From: Sporisorium sorghi
Lineage: Eukaryota > Basidiomycota > Ustilaginomycetes > Ustilaginales > Ustilaginaceae
Direction of reading: 5' to 3'
NCBI GenBank assembly: GCA_023212695.1
Contig: JALCCG010000388.1
Location: 1-15,827 of the forward strand
Length of the DNA stretch: 15,827 bases
In this document: positions 6,838-15,783 of the stretch, piece by piece
Position numbering within the stretch: the first letter of the stretch is position 1
Layout: each line of letters starts with the position of its first letter
Made by a program: the position numbers and the translations under genes
The notes under the pieces: model-generated
Databases searched by the model: none
Told to the model about the DNA's origin: nothing
Seen by the model: the letters and a program-made list of their open reading frames with translations, nothing else

Positions 6838-8730
6838 ATGTCGCTCCGCACCAACGGCCCTTTGGCCTCGACCTCGAACATCGGACGCGCTCTGCCGCCA
6901 ATCGACGACGAGCCGATGGAAGACGCCGCCCAAGATGCTCATCATCGTCCGCACGACGGCGACGTAGAGGAGAAAGTCACTTTCGCTAGCATGGAGATCA
7001 AGGCGCTCTCTGCTCTTCGTTCCGACCCGCGATACCTCGAGCAGACGCGTTCCGCTGATGTCGGCCAAGCACTACAGCTCCGCCTTGCCAACGATCCTCC
7101 TAAACTCTTCCCAGAAAACGAGGCCGCTAAGCTCGTCGATTTCTTCAATGCTTGGGTCCAAGAGTGGGAGCTCGGTATGGAAGGTCTGGCGGTCATCAAC
7201 CTCACTGCCGCCAATCTCGGAGACGTCGTTCCTCCCTGGGACTTTGTTTGGACTGACAACTACCTCTGCGATCCTTCCGTGCCACCCATCAACAAGATCA
7301 AACCCTTGGAGGACGTCAACGGCTGCAAGATAACCGACGAGCTCTGCGTCAACACGGGCTGCGACTGCGATGACGACGAGTGCGACCCCAAGACGTGCGC
7401 CTGCCTTCGGAGGGCTGCCGACTGCTACCTCTTTGCCGAGTCGCATTACCAAAGGATGTTCCTTCCGCCCGGATCGCCAGCTGCCATTCCCCCCGACTTT
7501 ATCTACGACGAAGAGGGTCGCATCAGGATGAAAGATGTGCCCGAAGGCACGCCCATTTTCGAGTGCAACAATTTGTGCTCGTGCTCGTCGTCGTGCAGGA
7601 ACCGCGTGGTGCAGAAGGGAAAGAAAGCGCCTCTGGCGTTTTGGAAGACCGAAAAAAAGGGCTGGGGCATCAGGACGGTCGATCGCCTCGCCGCGGGCAC
7701 CTTTGTCGGAGCGTATGGCGGCGAGCTGGTCAGCGACGAGGAGAGCGAGAGACGCGCTACTGTGTACGACAACAAGCTAGGCACGACCTACTTGCAGAAC
7801 GTTGACAGCCACATCATCAAGGTCCACCTTACGCGTCAGATCATCGAGCAGGAGCTGGCAGAGCAGAACCAGCTCGGACGCTTTCGCGGCAGTCCCGAAA
7901 ACGATCGCAAGCTCCTCGAGCTCGTCACGGATACGACGTTCGTCATCGAGACGTACGAAGATTACTGGAAGTACATCGAGGAGGACGAGGACGCCAACGA
8001 GATGGGCCTGCTGGATGCCGAGAAGAGGGTCAAGGAGGGCAAGTCGGACCGTCTTAGCGAGGCGCATGTCTTTGAACGTGCGAAAAGGCACGCCGAGCAG
8101 CGTGCCCGGGAAGCGGCGATGCGAAAACGCAGCAGGGAAGCGGCAGCCAACGCAGCGGCCGGATTTGGAGACGTTCCTCTCGACGAGAACGACTTGGACG
8201 ACCCCGTGTGGAACTTTTTGAGGCTCAGCTTCGCCGAGCAGGACCGGGCGTGCGAGCTGCAAAAGATCCGATCCGACATGGAGGACAAGCATTTCCTGAC
8301 AGTCGACTCGGCGCTGTGGGGCAACCACACGCGCTTCTTCAATCACTCGTGCGCACCCAACATCTACCACGTGCCCGTCTACACGAACGATGCGTCCATC
8401 ATGCGGCCTCTGCTGGCGTTCTTCACGCTCAAGGAAGTAAAGGAAGGCGACGAGTTGTGCTTCAACTACAGAGGTGCCGGCAATGGCGACGATATGCCGC
8501 TGGTGATCCCGCAGAGCCCTGCCAAAGGTAGAGGGCCAGGCCGACCGAGGACCAAGGCGACTACGATGCACGCGCCCTCGACCAAACCGGGCGCAGACAC
8601 GGTGGCCGCCATCACGACTACGGCCGCAGACGCCGCCGCGGCGGCGGCTAGCAAGCCCGCCGTCGGCAAGCGCCTCGACATCCAGTGCCAGTGTGGCGCG
8701 CCGAACTGTACCGGTCGTGTGTTTTTCTAA
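6838..8730 (+). CDS. SET-domain histone lysine methyltransferase, Suv39/Clr4/DIM-5 class (probable H3K9)
   Basis: Predicted 630-residue SAM-dependent methyltransferase with pre-SET, SET and post-SET. The Zn-cluster pre-SET has cysteines at 175, 177, 182, 187, 189, 196, 243, 247, 249 and 253, ending in the class-typical ECNNLCSC...CRNRVVQ. The SET core begins near A264, with GWG at 275-277, NHSC at 502-505 (cofactor binding and pseudoknot) and FNY at 542-544 holding the catalytic-region Tyr. The post-SET is CQC at 617-619 plus C624. This combination is typical of H3K9 methyltransferases acting in heterochromatin. No chromodomain is seen in residues 1-160, as in DIM-5. Two oddities: about 160 residues (322-483) rich in charged helix split the SET core, and a GRGPGRPR AT-hook-like motif (564-571) with an Ala-rich run fills a long linker before post-SET. 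The start is the first ATG after 875 ATG-free bases, context CAACCATGT. No introns. Confidence 0.9.
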   Translation: MSLRTNGPLASTSNIGRALPPIDDEPMEDAAQDAHHRPHDGDVEEKVTFASMEIKALSALRSDPRYLEQTRSADVGQALQLRLANDPPKLFPENEAAKLVDFFNAWVQEWELGMEGLAVINLTAANLGDVVPPWDFVWTDNYLCDPSVPPINKIKPLEDVNGCKITDELCVNTGCDCDDDECDPKTCACLRRAADCYLFAESHYQRMFLPPGSPAAIPPDFIYDEEGRIRMKDVPEGTPIFECNNLCSCSSSCRNRVVQKGKKAPLAFWKTEKKGWGIRTVDRLAAGTFVGAYGGELVSDEESERRATVYDNKLGTTYLQNVDSHIIKVHLTRQIIEQELAEQNQLGRFRGSPENDRKLLELVTDTTFVIETYEDYWKYIEEDEDANEMGLLDAEKRVKEGKSDRLSEAHVFERAKRHAEQRAREAAMRKRSREAAANAAAGFGDVPLDENDLDDPVWNFLRLSFAEQDRACELQKIRSDMEDKHFLTVDSALWGNHTRFFNHSCAPNIYHVPVYTNDASIMRPLLAFFTLKEVKEGDELCFNYRGAGNGDDMPLVIPQSPAKGRGPGRPRTKATTMHAPSTKPGADTVAAITTTAADAAAAAASKPAVGKRLDIQCQCGAPNCTGRVFF

Positions 8731-9037
8731 CGTGTTTTGAAGCGGTCTCGATGTCGTAGCCGTGCTCTCTGTACACCTTGTCGCTTCGTTGCAAGACAGT
8801 CAATTCACATGCACATTGTCAATCGTTGGGGGTTATGGTCTCGAAAGTCCTTCTCCACTCCTGCTGTCTGACCTGACTTGTGACACGGGGGTATGATGGT
8901 TCCATTGCTTGCTTGTCTTCTTGTCTTGCTCGTCATCGACCAAAGCCGATGCCGACGATCGAAAATTGCGCGCCTGAGGAGTGACGCTCATTGCATGGTG
9001 TGAGTCGGTGATGATGCGGTCGCTGTTTCTGCATTTC
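8731..9037. other. Convergent 3' intergenic region
   Basis: This 307-bp region lies between the stop codons of the SET gene (+) and the Sec7 gene (-) and should hold both 3' UTRs. No canonical AATAAA, hairpin, tRNA or open frame of interest is visible. Confidence 0.6.
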
Positions 9038-12000
9038 CTAAACGTAGCCTTGCTGCTGCTGCTGCTGTAGCAGCTGATGCGCCGCCACCACACGCACGAG
9101 CAACGAATTGAGCCGGACGACATTGACAATGTGCGTGCCTTGCATCGGCTTGCCCTCGTGTGCGCGTGCGCCCAGCGCCGCTGCTGCTCCTGCTCCTCCT
9201 GCTTTCGCCAGTCCGCCGCCGCCGCTGCCAGCCGTCGCTTCAGCCGAGCCGCTGCCGCTGCCACGAGCGCTGGTGCCGCTGCCACTGCGACCCCTGGGGC
9301 CAGCGTGGGTATCAGGTGCGACCGACGGCAGAGCGCTCAACTGCGCATGCGGGCTGGACGCCGACCTGGCCGAGTTGCTCCTCCCTATCCCCAAACCACC
9401 GCTTTGCGACGAGGGCAAAAGCCGCGTAACCGCCGTCGAGGGCGGGTAGAGCGACAGCGACGCCGAGCCTTTGGTGTGTCTCGATTCTCCTCCAGCCACC
9501 GTAGAAGAGGAGGAGGAAGGCGGGATGAGCAGCTCGCGTTCGTGCCGCCCGACTCCGGAGGCGGCGTAGTAGTGGCGTGAGGTTGACGTGGTGCGGTCGA
9601 GCGCTGCTGCCGTCGTCAGACCGGAGGATGGAGGTGCACCGAGACCCAGACCTAGACCGTTGTGGCCGGCACGTGCCGCTCCCGCCACACCCGCACCAGG
9701 CAGACGCGCGTCTCGAACAGGCGACTCGCTCACTGTCATTGCTCGGCTCAATGCCGGCTGCGACGACGCGGCATCCGCCTCGATCAACGCCTCCCTCAAC
9801 ACTTGCAGGCTCGCCGTCTCGGCCGCCCGGGTTGTGCCCACTTCGCCCGCCGCCGCCGCCGAACGCGCCGCTTTCTGCTTGATACACCGCTCCGCCTGCT
9901 CCTTGATCAGCCGTGTCCAGCGCTCTACTTTGTCGGCATCTTCAAAGCTGAACATGAACCGCTTGACGTCCTCCGCTGCGGCAGAAGACGAGCTGCTGAC
10001 CGAGGAGAGCGTAAAGCTGTGCTTCATGAACGCTCTCTCCACGGTGACGTTGAAGCTGCGCGGCAGGGGGGAGTCTTCGCCGATGGAGCCGCCACCGGTT
10101 GCAGGCGCGTCGGTGACGTCGATTTCAGTTCCACCATAAAACCGCGCATTGCGTCCGGCACGCACAAACACGATCTGCTTCGGGCCGAGCGACTTGGTCC
10201 ACATGGTGAAACTCGCCTCGTTCGACGTGCCAAACGTCAAGACGGGCGGTTCAAACGTCGTATCCTGCGCGTACAGCCTGATCGCCAGATCCGGATCCGG
10301 CGCAGGGATGACAAGCGTCACCGGCTCGGCGGGCTGCGCATACGTCAGACGCGTCGGCAGTTTGCCACCTTTGACGCGGATCGTAAAGCGCGGCTCGTAC
10401 CGATCCAACGCCTGCACTAGCGGTTCGGACCGGATCGACAGATAGATCCGACTCAGCGTGCGATCCGACAGCACCTCGTCCGGATCGTGCTGCCGGAACA
10501 CGCTCACAAAGTCGCTCTTGGACAGCTCGCGGCATGGCGCACTGAACAGTCCCGGCGTCACCACCGTCACGGGCCTCGGGAAGTTGGGCGACGTCACCGA
10601 CGACGCTCCCGCCTGCGAACCTGTGTGGAGCGCATCGTTGAGCGCCATGATCGCAAACACCAGGTCGGACGCAATCTGCGCCGTGAAGCTCGGCTTGATC
10701 ATCGACGCATTGTGATGCGTCCAGCTTTGCGCGAAATGTATCAGCAACGCCTCGAACGCATCTAGGTCCGTCGGGAAACGCAAATCCAGCAACAAGCTGC
10801 GCAGCGCCGACTCGATCGACACGCCAACATGTCGGTGTTGCGAGACATACGCCTTGAGGATCTCGCGACGCGAAGCGTGGCCGAGGTATCTTGTCAAGTC
10901 GTCTCGGTCGAGTTCTGGCGTCTGGTACAAAAGCTGCGCGATAGAGGCAGGCGAAGGCTCCATGCCGGTCTTGGCGACGAGAGCGCGTACTGCTGCATCG
11001 GGATCCTTGCTGAAGTGCGAAACGAATCCCCAAAGCACCGGATTCTGGGCTCGTGTTTTCGCAGATGCGGTGCGCGTGTTGGTCGTGACGCTGACCTTGA
11101 GTCGATGCAGCTCAAGGATGTTCTTGACGCTGAACTTCCACGACAGAGTCGGCAATACAGCTGCTTGCTTCATCTGGCCCATGGTCTGACCCGCTTCTGC
11201 GCCTGGAGCCGCGACGGGTTTGGCAATGACGAGAATGTCGCTGAACAGAAACAGGTATCGGTCCTTGATCGTCGTCGCGCTGATCACCTGGAACACAGGA
11301 TCGGTCGCGAGCAGCTTGCGCGGCGGATCTTGCATGTCTTCTTGCGTCGCGCCCGGAACGGTCTGCATCGGACCAGCAGTCGACAGCATGCGGCTGTAGC
11401 GATGCATCATGGCGGCTGTGTTCGGCGCGAGCGACTTGCTTGCTGCTCCATGACGGTCCGACGACGACGAGGCGTCTGCATCGGCCGTACCGTCTTGCAA
11501 ATCTGGTCGGATTCGAGCGCTGATCACCGACGAGATGGAAGCATTGCGCTGCAAATCGGCTGTTGCCGCTATGGCTGCCGCCTTTTCCGTCGACTGCCCA
11601 TCAAAGAGCCGATGCTCGAACGTGGCGTCATTGTCCCTCTGGCGACGCGAGGTCATGCCCTTCAGCGCATCGTCCTGTGGCTTGTCCACCGTGACGATGG
11701 GCTGCGACGGCGTCGGTGCAGGTCCAGGCGTTGCCTCCGTCAGGATAGGTGCCGAAATAAAAGTAGCTTCAGTTGGCAGCTTGGGCGATTCCTCCCTCTT
11801 GCCGCGACGCGTCCAGAAGCCGCCAGCCTCCTTGGCTGATGACGGCGTCCTTCTCAAGCTAGACGCTTTGCGCCGCAGCGACGAGAATAAGCCGATCTGC
11901 TTCCCTCCAGCGACATCTTGGTCGTCCTTGGTTGTGGTCGGTGCAGATACAGGCACCTCTGAGACGCCTGGATGGATGTCTCTCTGCTGCACCGTGGCTG

Positions 12001-15000
12001 CCAGCGTTGAGGACGAAGGTGCCGCCGAGACCGCCATGCGGCTGAACCCTTCTTGGCTCTGCACGGGGCTCGCTTTGGAAAGACCAGGGAACGGTGAGAG
12101 CTTTTCGTTGCCGACCAACGCGCTGAGATCTGCAGATGGATGCTGCTGCGCTTGGCTGGCCGGAAGTGAAGAGACATGCTCTGTGAACCTGCTACCAGTG
12201 GCGGTATTGCTACGCTGCAGTTTGGGAGCTGCGGCTGTTGATGGTGCGATAGCCGTGCGTGAACTCGCATCCGTCGACATCGCCGCGCCGTTGGCACCAA
12301 TCACCTTGTTGATGCGAGCGAGTTTGCCCAGCTTGTCCGCCATTCGATCGACTTTGCGCAGATAGGCGTCGTCCACCTCTCCATCCATGTCGCTGAAATC
12401 GTTGATCGAGACGTTGCTGTTGTTGGACAGCGACGAGCCATTGACACGAGAAGCTGGAACTTTGAGCGTGTGATCCTCGTCTCCACCCGTCGAAGATCGA
12501 GAACGAGAATCAAAGTCGAGTTCGGCGCCATATTCAGCCACAAAGTTGGGGCCCAGCATGGCTTTGACGCGCTCCGACGGCTGCGCACGGCTACTCGGGA
12601 CGGGAAGAAAGTCAGAGGCTGAGTCTGTTGCGCCAGTGGCCCACACCTTTCCAAATGTCTGTCGATGGTTGGGCTCTGTCTCCTTGATCGCTTCGTCTTC
12701 TGGCTCTTCGATCAGAGGTGAGCCGATCGAAGGCATGCCGTTGGGCCCTCGACCTTCCTCGGAAGACCGCAGACGCGCATCTGCTTCGGCTCGACCCTCG
12801 AGACTTTCCCTGCTCGGCGGAAGCGTGCCGCTGCTGGCGATGGACATGGGCCAATCCCCTCGCGTGGTGCGAGCAGCGGCGCCCACGCCGCGCATGACAG
12901 GGCTCGGATCGGTCGCAGGCGAGTCGGAGGCGACGACTTGTGCTGTCGACATGAGCGAGTTGGACAGTCGCAGCGGCACGTTGAATCCACTTGGGCTCGA
13001 GGCCATCCAGGGCGTTCGGCGTGCCTCGCCAAACTCGGTCTCGGTGCTGGGGGACGGATCGCAGGGGACAGCGGCCATGTCACGATGGAAGAGGCGTTGG
13101 GGAGGTGTGGTGGGAAGCTCGGCTGCTTGAGATTGCTGGGTGTGCTTCGGAGTGCCGCCGGAGGGCATGAGCCCGAGACCATGCACGGTTGCAGCGTCGG
13201 CTTTGACTTGTGGTGAAGACGCCTCGGCAGTCGAGCCCTTGTCTCGCGTTTGAGTCTTGTCGCCGTCGTCGTCGTCGTCGTCTTCGTCTTCGTCGCTCTC
13301 GTCGTCGTCATCAAAGCCATCGGGTGCAGGAGAGTAGAGCTTGTAGAATGCGTCGTCCTCCAAGGCTTCCTCGTCGGTGCAAGACGCAGGACTGGACAAG
13401 AGCCCGTGTGTGGTTGGCTGCTGCGGATGCAACCGAGGCAGTGATTGCCTGAGCTGCGAGACGCGCTTTGAGGCGCCAGCATCACCTCTCTTTTTCGGTG
13501 ACAGTCCGCCAGGGTTCTCGTTTCGCATCGATTGATCTGCGACAGCCAAGCTTTTGGCCTCCACAATGGCTTTTCCTTCAGATGGCACCGAATCGAGACC
13601 CAGCCCAACAACGCCCGCGCGACGCTTCCTGTGAGCATCTCTGCCAAAGTCAAGAGTGAGCGCGTCGCTCTCGGATTCAAAGCCATCGTGCGGCAAGGCG
13701 TTACTACCACCATTCCCATTCGGCATAGACCTCGAAGCAGCAGCCTCGGCGTCGATCGAGGTAGACGGAATCGATGGCGAGACCTCCAACCCAAAGCTGT
13801 CCTCGTTGTTGAGAAGCGCCGTGGCGCTTTCGCGATTGCGTTTGTGCATGTGAAGCGCCGATGCGTTGGCGGCGGTGCTGTGCGCGTAGTTGGACGCGAG
13901 AGATGCAGCCGACGACGAAGCTTTCAGCGCTGGCGGGTCAACTTCATGTGTCGCCGCAGCGGCACTGGCTGGGCTAAGAGCGCGACGGAAAGCGGGCGCT
14001 GGCGTTGTTGAAGAAGAGGGTGCTGCGAGTGCGTCGATATGCAACAGATGTGGTGGGACTGGCGATGACGGCGGTCGAATGACCACTCCCACGGGGCTGA
14101 TGGACTCGTCGACGGCGGGAGAGTCGGTGATGGCCTGTGGCAATCTGGGGTGTCTGCTGGCTTCTACTGAAGTGTCTGCTGGGTCTGCAGGTTGCGGCGT
14201 AGGAGTGGGCGCGACATTTGCTCTGCCTCTGGTGCTGAGTTTGCGCATCATCTCGGTTCTTGCAATCTGACGCTGCGACTGTTGACGTGTCAGACTGGGC
14301 GCGGCTTGTGCAGCAGCATTGAGCGGTGCGGCGGGCGATGGCGCGTTGTCCTCCTCGGGAAGAGTAACCTCAGAAGGAGTGGTGAAAGCGGGCTTGAACA
14401 TGCTCTGACGCTCAACACGACGTTGATGGATGCGCGAGATGCGGTTAGACGCTGGACCTGGCACCGCGAGAAAGACGCCTTGGACAAACTCGGCCTTCTT
14501 CTGCGCCTCTGCCATGGCGGTGAGACCATTGATGGTGCGGCTCCTCCTGAGCCCAGGGCGATTCTTGATTGACTGGCGCTTCAACCTGGTTTCGTGCGCA
14601 GATTCGTCGTCGGATGCCATATCTGCCAAGCCGTCGTCTGGACCAGACCTGGGCGTAGGTGAGGGAGTGGCAGCACCACGGCCGATAGGGGTGCCGTCGG
14701 GAGTGTGGTCGTAGAACACGTCGGTGCCGCTGTTGCCGAGAAGCTTTTCGAGAGCATAGGCACGCGCTGCCTGACTGGCGGCGCTGGTGCTGGCGCTTGG
14801 TTGCAGTCCCTCGCTCTCGCGTTCGAGAAGGATGCGGGCGCGAAGCTGTTCGAGCGATGGCAGCGGTGAGCGGTTGAAGTTCCTCTGATTGGATCTGTCG
14901 TGGAACATGGGAGATCGAGAGCGATCGCTGGCTTCATTCGACGACAAGGGAGCCAGCAGCATTGGACTGGATGCTGGCGCCGCTGATGTGGAAGCGATGG

Positions 15001-15346
15001 CATTGTCGAAAGGATAGTGTTGAGTCTCGTAGGGCAAAGGAGCCTCTCGAGTGTTATTGGAGTTGAATTGTCGATCTGCTGTTGTCGATGGTAAGGAGGG
15101 CTGACCAGGATCGACAGCGACGTGATGACCGTTGGGAGATGAAGCGATATGCTGCGCCTCTGACTCGATTGGAAACGCACCTGGCAGAGCGGGCGTCTCT
15201 GCTCTCGACTTGATTTCGCGTTGCGAGGCTGCGCGTTTGAGCATGGCAATGGCGTTGGTGCGGGCCACCGAGCCTTGCCTCACCAGGCCAGCACCGGGAC
15301 TGGCGGTGGCGGCCATGTCAGCAGCTGAAGAGGACGTCTGCATCAT
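9038..15346 (-). CDS. Sec7-domain Arf guanine-nucleotide exchange factor with PH domains
   Basis: Predicted 2102-residue intronless protein that would load GTP on Arf-family GTPases at Golgi, endosome or plasma membrane. Residues 1 to about 1330 are mostly disordered (Ser/Pro/Ala-rich), with scattered basic RRxS-like sites and an acidic tract at 679-697. A PH-like segment spans about 1340-1450 (core RYLFLFSDILVIAKP near 1363-1377). The Sec7 domain spans about 1455-1640: PELDRDDLTRYLG at 1477-1489, motif 1 as LRFPTDLDAF at 1522-1531, and motif 2 as ALNDALH at 1568-1574. The usual Glu finger of motif 1 is Asp1527. A beta-rich region and the end of a second PH domain follow, closing with RFMFSFEDADKVERW near 1793. 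The tail is Gly/Ser/Ala-rich and ends in a Q6 run. The PH/Sec7 layout recalls yeast Syt1-type GEFs rather than large Sec7/GBF1 proteins; that assignment is tentative. The start is a tandem ATG-ATG. Confidence 0.83.
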   Translation of the reverse strand: MMQTSSSAADMAATASPGAGLVRQGSVARTNAIAMLKRAASQREIKSRAETPALPGAFPIESEAQHIASSPNGHHVAVDPGQPSLPSTTADRQFNSNNTREAPLPYETQHYPFDNAIASTSAAPASSPMLLAPLSSNEASDRSRSPMFHDRSNQRNFNRSPLPSLEQLRARILLERESEGLQPSASTSAASQAARAYALEKLLGNSGTDVFYDHTPDGTPIGRGAATPSPTPRSGPDDGLADMASDDESAHETRLKRQSIKNRPGLRRSRTINGLTAMAEAQKKAEFVQGVFLAVPGPASNRISRIHQRRVERQSMFKPAFTTPSEVTLPEEDNAPSPAAPLNAAAQAAPSLTRQQSQRQIARTEMMRKLSTRGRANVAPTPTPQPADPADTSVEASRHPRLPQAITDSPAVDESISPVGVVIRPPSSPVPPHLLHIDALAAPSSSTTPAPAFRRALSPASAAAATHEVDPPALKASSSAASLASNYAHSTAANASALHMHKRNRESATALLNNEDSFGLEVSPSIPSTSIDAEAAASRSMPNGNGGSNALPHDGFESESDALTLDFGRDAHRKRRAGVVGLGLDSVPSEGKAIVEAKSLAVADQSMRNENPGGLSPKKRGDAGASKRVSQLRQSLPRLHPQQPTTHGLLSSPASCTDEEALEDDAFYKLYSPAPDGFDDDDESDEDEDDDDDDGDKTQTRDKGSTAEASSPQVKADAATVHGLGLMPSGGTPKHTQQSQAAELPTTPPQRLFHRDMAAVPCDPSPSTETEFGEARRTPWMASSPSGFNVPLRLSNSLMSTAQVVASDSPATDPSPVMRGVGAAARTTRGDWPMSIASSGTLPPSRESLEGRAEADARLRSSEEGRGPNGMPSIGSPLIEEPEDEAIKETEPNHRQTFGKVWATGATDSASDFLPVPSSRAQPSERVKAMLGPNFVAEYGAELDFDSRSRSSTGGDEDHTLKVPASRVNGSSLSNNSNVSINDFSDMDGEVDDAYLRKVDRMADKLGKLARINKVIGANGAAMSTDASSRTAIAPSTAAAPKLQRSNTATGSRFTEHVSSLPASQAQQHPSADLSALVGNEKLSPFPGLSKASPVQSQEGFSRMAVSAAPSSSTLAATVQQRDIHPGVSEVPVSAPTTTKDDQDVAGGKQIGLFSSLRRKASSLRRTPSSAKEAGGFWTRRGKREESPKLPTEATFISAPILTEATPGPAPTPSQPIVTVDKPQDDALKGMTSRRQRDNDATFEHRLFDGQSTEKAAAIAATADLQRNASISSVISARIRPDLQDGTADADASSSSDRHGAASKSLAPNTAAMMHRYSRMLSTAGPMQTVPGATQEDMQDPPRKLLATDPVFQVISATTIKDRYLFLFSDILVIAKPVAAPGAEAGQTMGQMKQAAVLPTLSWKFSVKNILELHRLKVSVTTNTRTASAKTRAQNPVLWGFVSHFSKDPDAAVRALVAKTGMEPSPASIAQLLYQTPELDRDDLTRYLGHASRREILKAYVSQHRHVGVSIESALRSLLLDLRFPTDLDAFEALLIHFAQSWTHHNASMIKPSFTAQIASDLVFAIMALNDALHTGSQAGASSVTSPNFPRPVTVVTPGLFSAPCRELSKSDFVSVFRQHDPDEVLSDRTLSRIYLSIRSEPLVQALDRYEPRFTIRVKGGKLPTRLTYAQPAEPVTLVIPAPDPDLAIRLYAQDTTFEPPVLTFGTSNEASFTMWTKSLGPKQIVFVRAGRNARFYGGTEIDVTDAPATGGGSIGEDSPLPRSFNVTVERAFMKHSFTLSSVSSSSSAAAEDVKRFMFSFEDADKVERWTRLIKEQAERCIKQKAARSAAAAGEVGTTRAAETASLQVLREALIEADAASSQPALSRAMTVSESPVRDARLPGAGVAGAARAGHNGLGLGLGAPPSSGLTTAAALDRTTSTSRHYYAASGVGRHERELLIPPSSSSSTVAGGESRHTKGSASLSLYPPSTAVTRLLPSSQSGGLGIGRSNSARSASSPHAQLSALPSVAPDTHAGPRGRSGSGTSARGSGSGSAEATAGSGGGGLAKAGGAGAAAALGARAHEGKPMQGTHIVNVVRLNSLLVRVVAAHQLLQQQQQQGYV
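9051..9068 (-). repeat. CAG repeat coding C-terminal polyglutamine (Q6)
   Basis: A short TGC/CAG run lies 11 bp inside the Sec7-gene stop codon and encodes six glutamines just before the last residues GYV. It is short and may vary in length between strains. Confidence 0.8.
13260..13313 (-). repeat. GTC/GAC trinucleotide repeat coding an Asp/Glu tract
   Basis: A degenerate GTC/TTC repeat on the + strand encodes an almost purely acidic stretch at residues 679-697 of the Sec7 protein, within its disordered N-terminal region. Mixed GAC, GAT and GAG codons indicate an old, diverged repeat rather than a fresh expansion. Confidence 0.8.
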
Positions 15347-15415
15347 GGTGTCGATGGCGAGTCAGCTGAGCAGCTCTTGAACGGAAACAAAGGCGTCTGC
15401 CGCCTTGCAACGGAT

Positions 15416-15433
15416 CTAGACCGACAAGAGCAT
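15416..15433 (-). promoter_or_regulatory. 5-codon upstream ORF of the Sec7 gene
   Basis: On the coding strand the only upstream ATG opens five codons (M-L-L-S-V) and stops with TAG, 69 nt before the main ATG. The position and short length would allow reinitiation. Whether it is transcribed depends on a start site upstream of 15433, which the sequence alone cannot show. Confidence 0.5.
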
Positions 15434-15734
15434 AGCGAATTGGCTGGAACGACGGCTGTGATGGCAGATTGGCAAGAGGTGATGCCGAAGAGCGTCGTAA
15501 CTGCAGCTGAACAATGAATGCGCAGCGACGACGATGCTGAGTCAAAGTCGGTCGCAAGGAAAGAGGCAGTCGAGCCTTGTCGGAAGACGAGCCGATGGAA
15601 GTGCGAACGATCGGTCAGAGAAGCCGCTTTGAATTCCTCGTTTGTGGCGCAGCGTGCGTGCTCTAAGAGAGAGTGTGTGATGCTATCCAACTGATACGAG
15701 ACAAAGGTTCGAGGATAGGGTGCGCCGAGAGCAG

Positions 15735-15781
<47 letters not shown>
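15735..15781. repeat. Poly(dA:dT) tract, A47
   Basis: Forty-seven consecutive A on the + strand (T on the coding strand of the Sec7 gene) lie 388 bp upstream of its start codon. It is a likely nucleosome-disfavouring promoter element. The length is probably approximate in any assembly. A retrotransposon poly(A) tail is possible but no element body is visible next to it. Confidence 0.9.

Positions 15782-15783
<2 letters not shown>

Noticed and set aside
15735..15781. Poly(A) tail of a retrotransposed element
   Set aside because: No element body, reverse transcriptase fragment or target-site duplication is visible on either side within the window.
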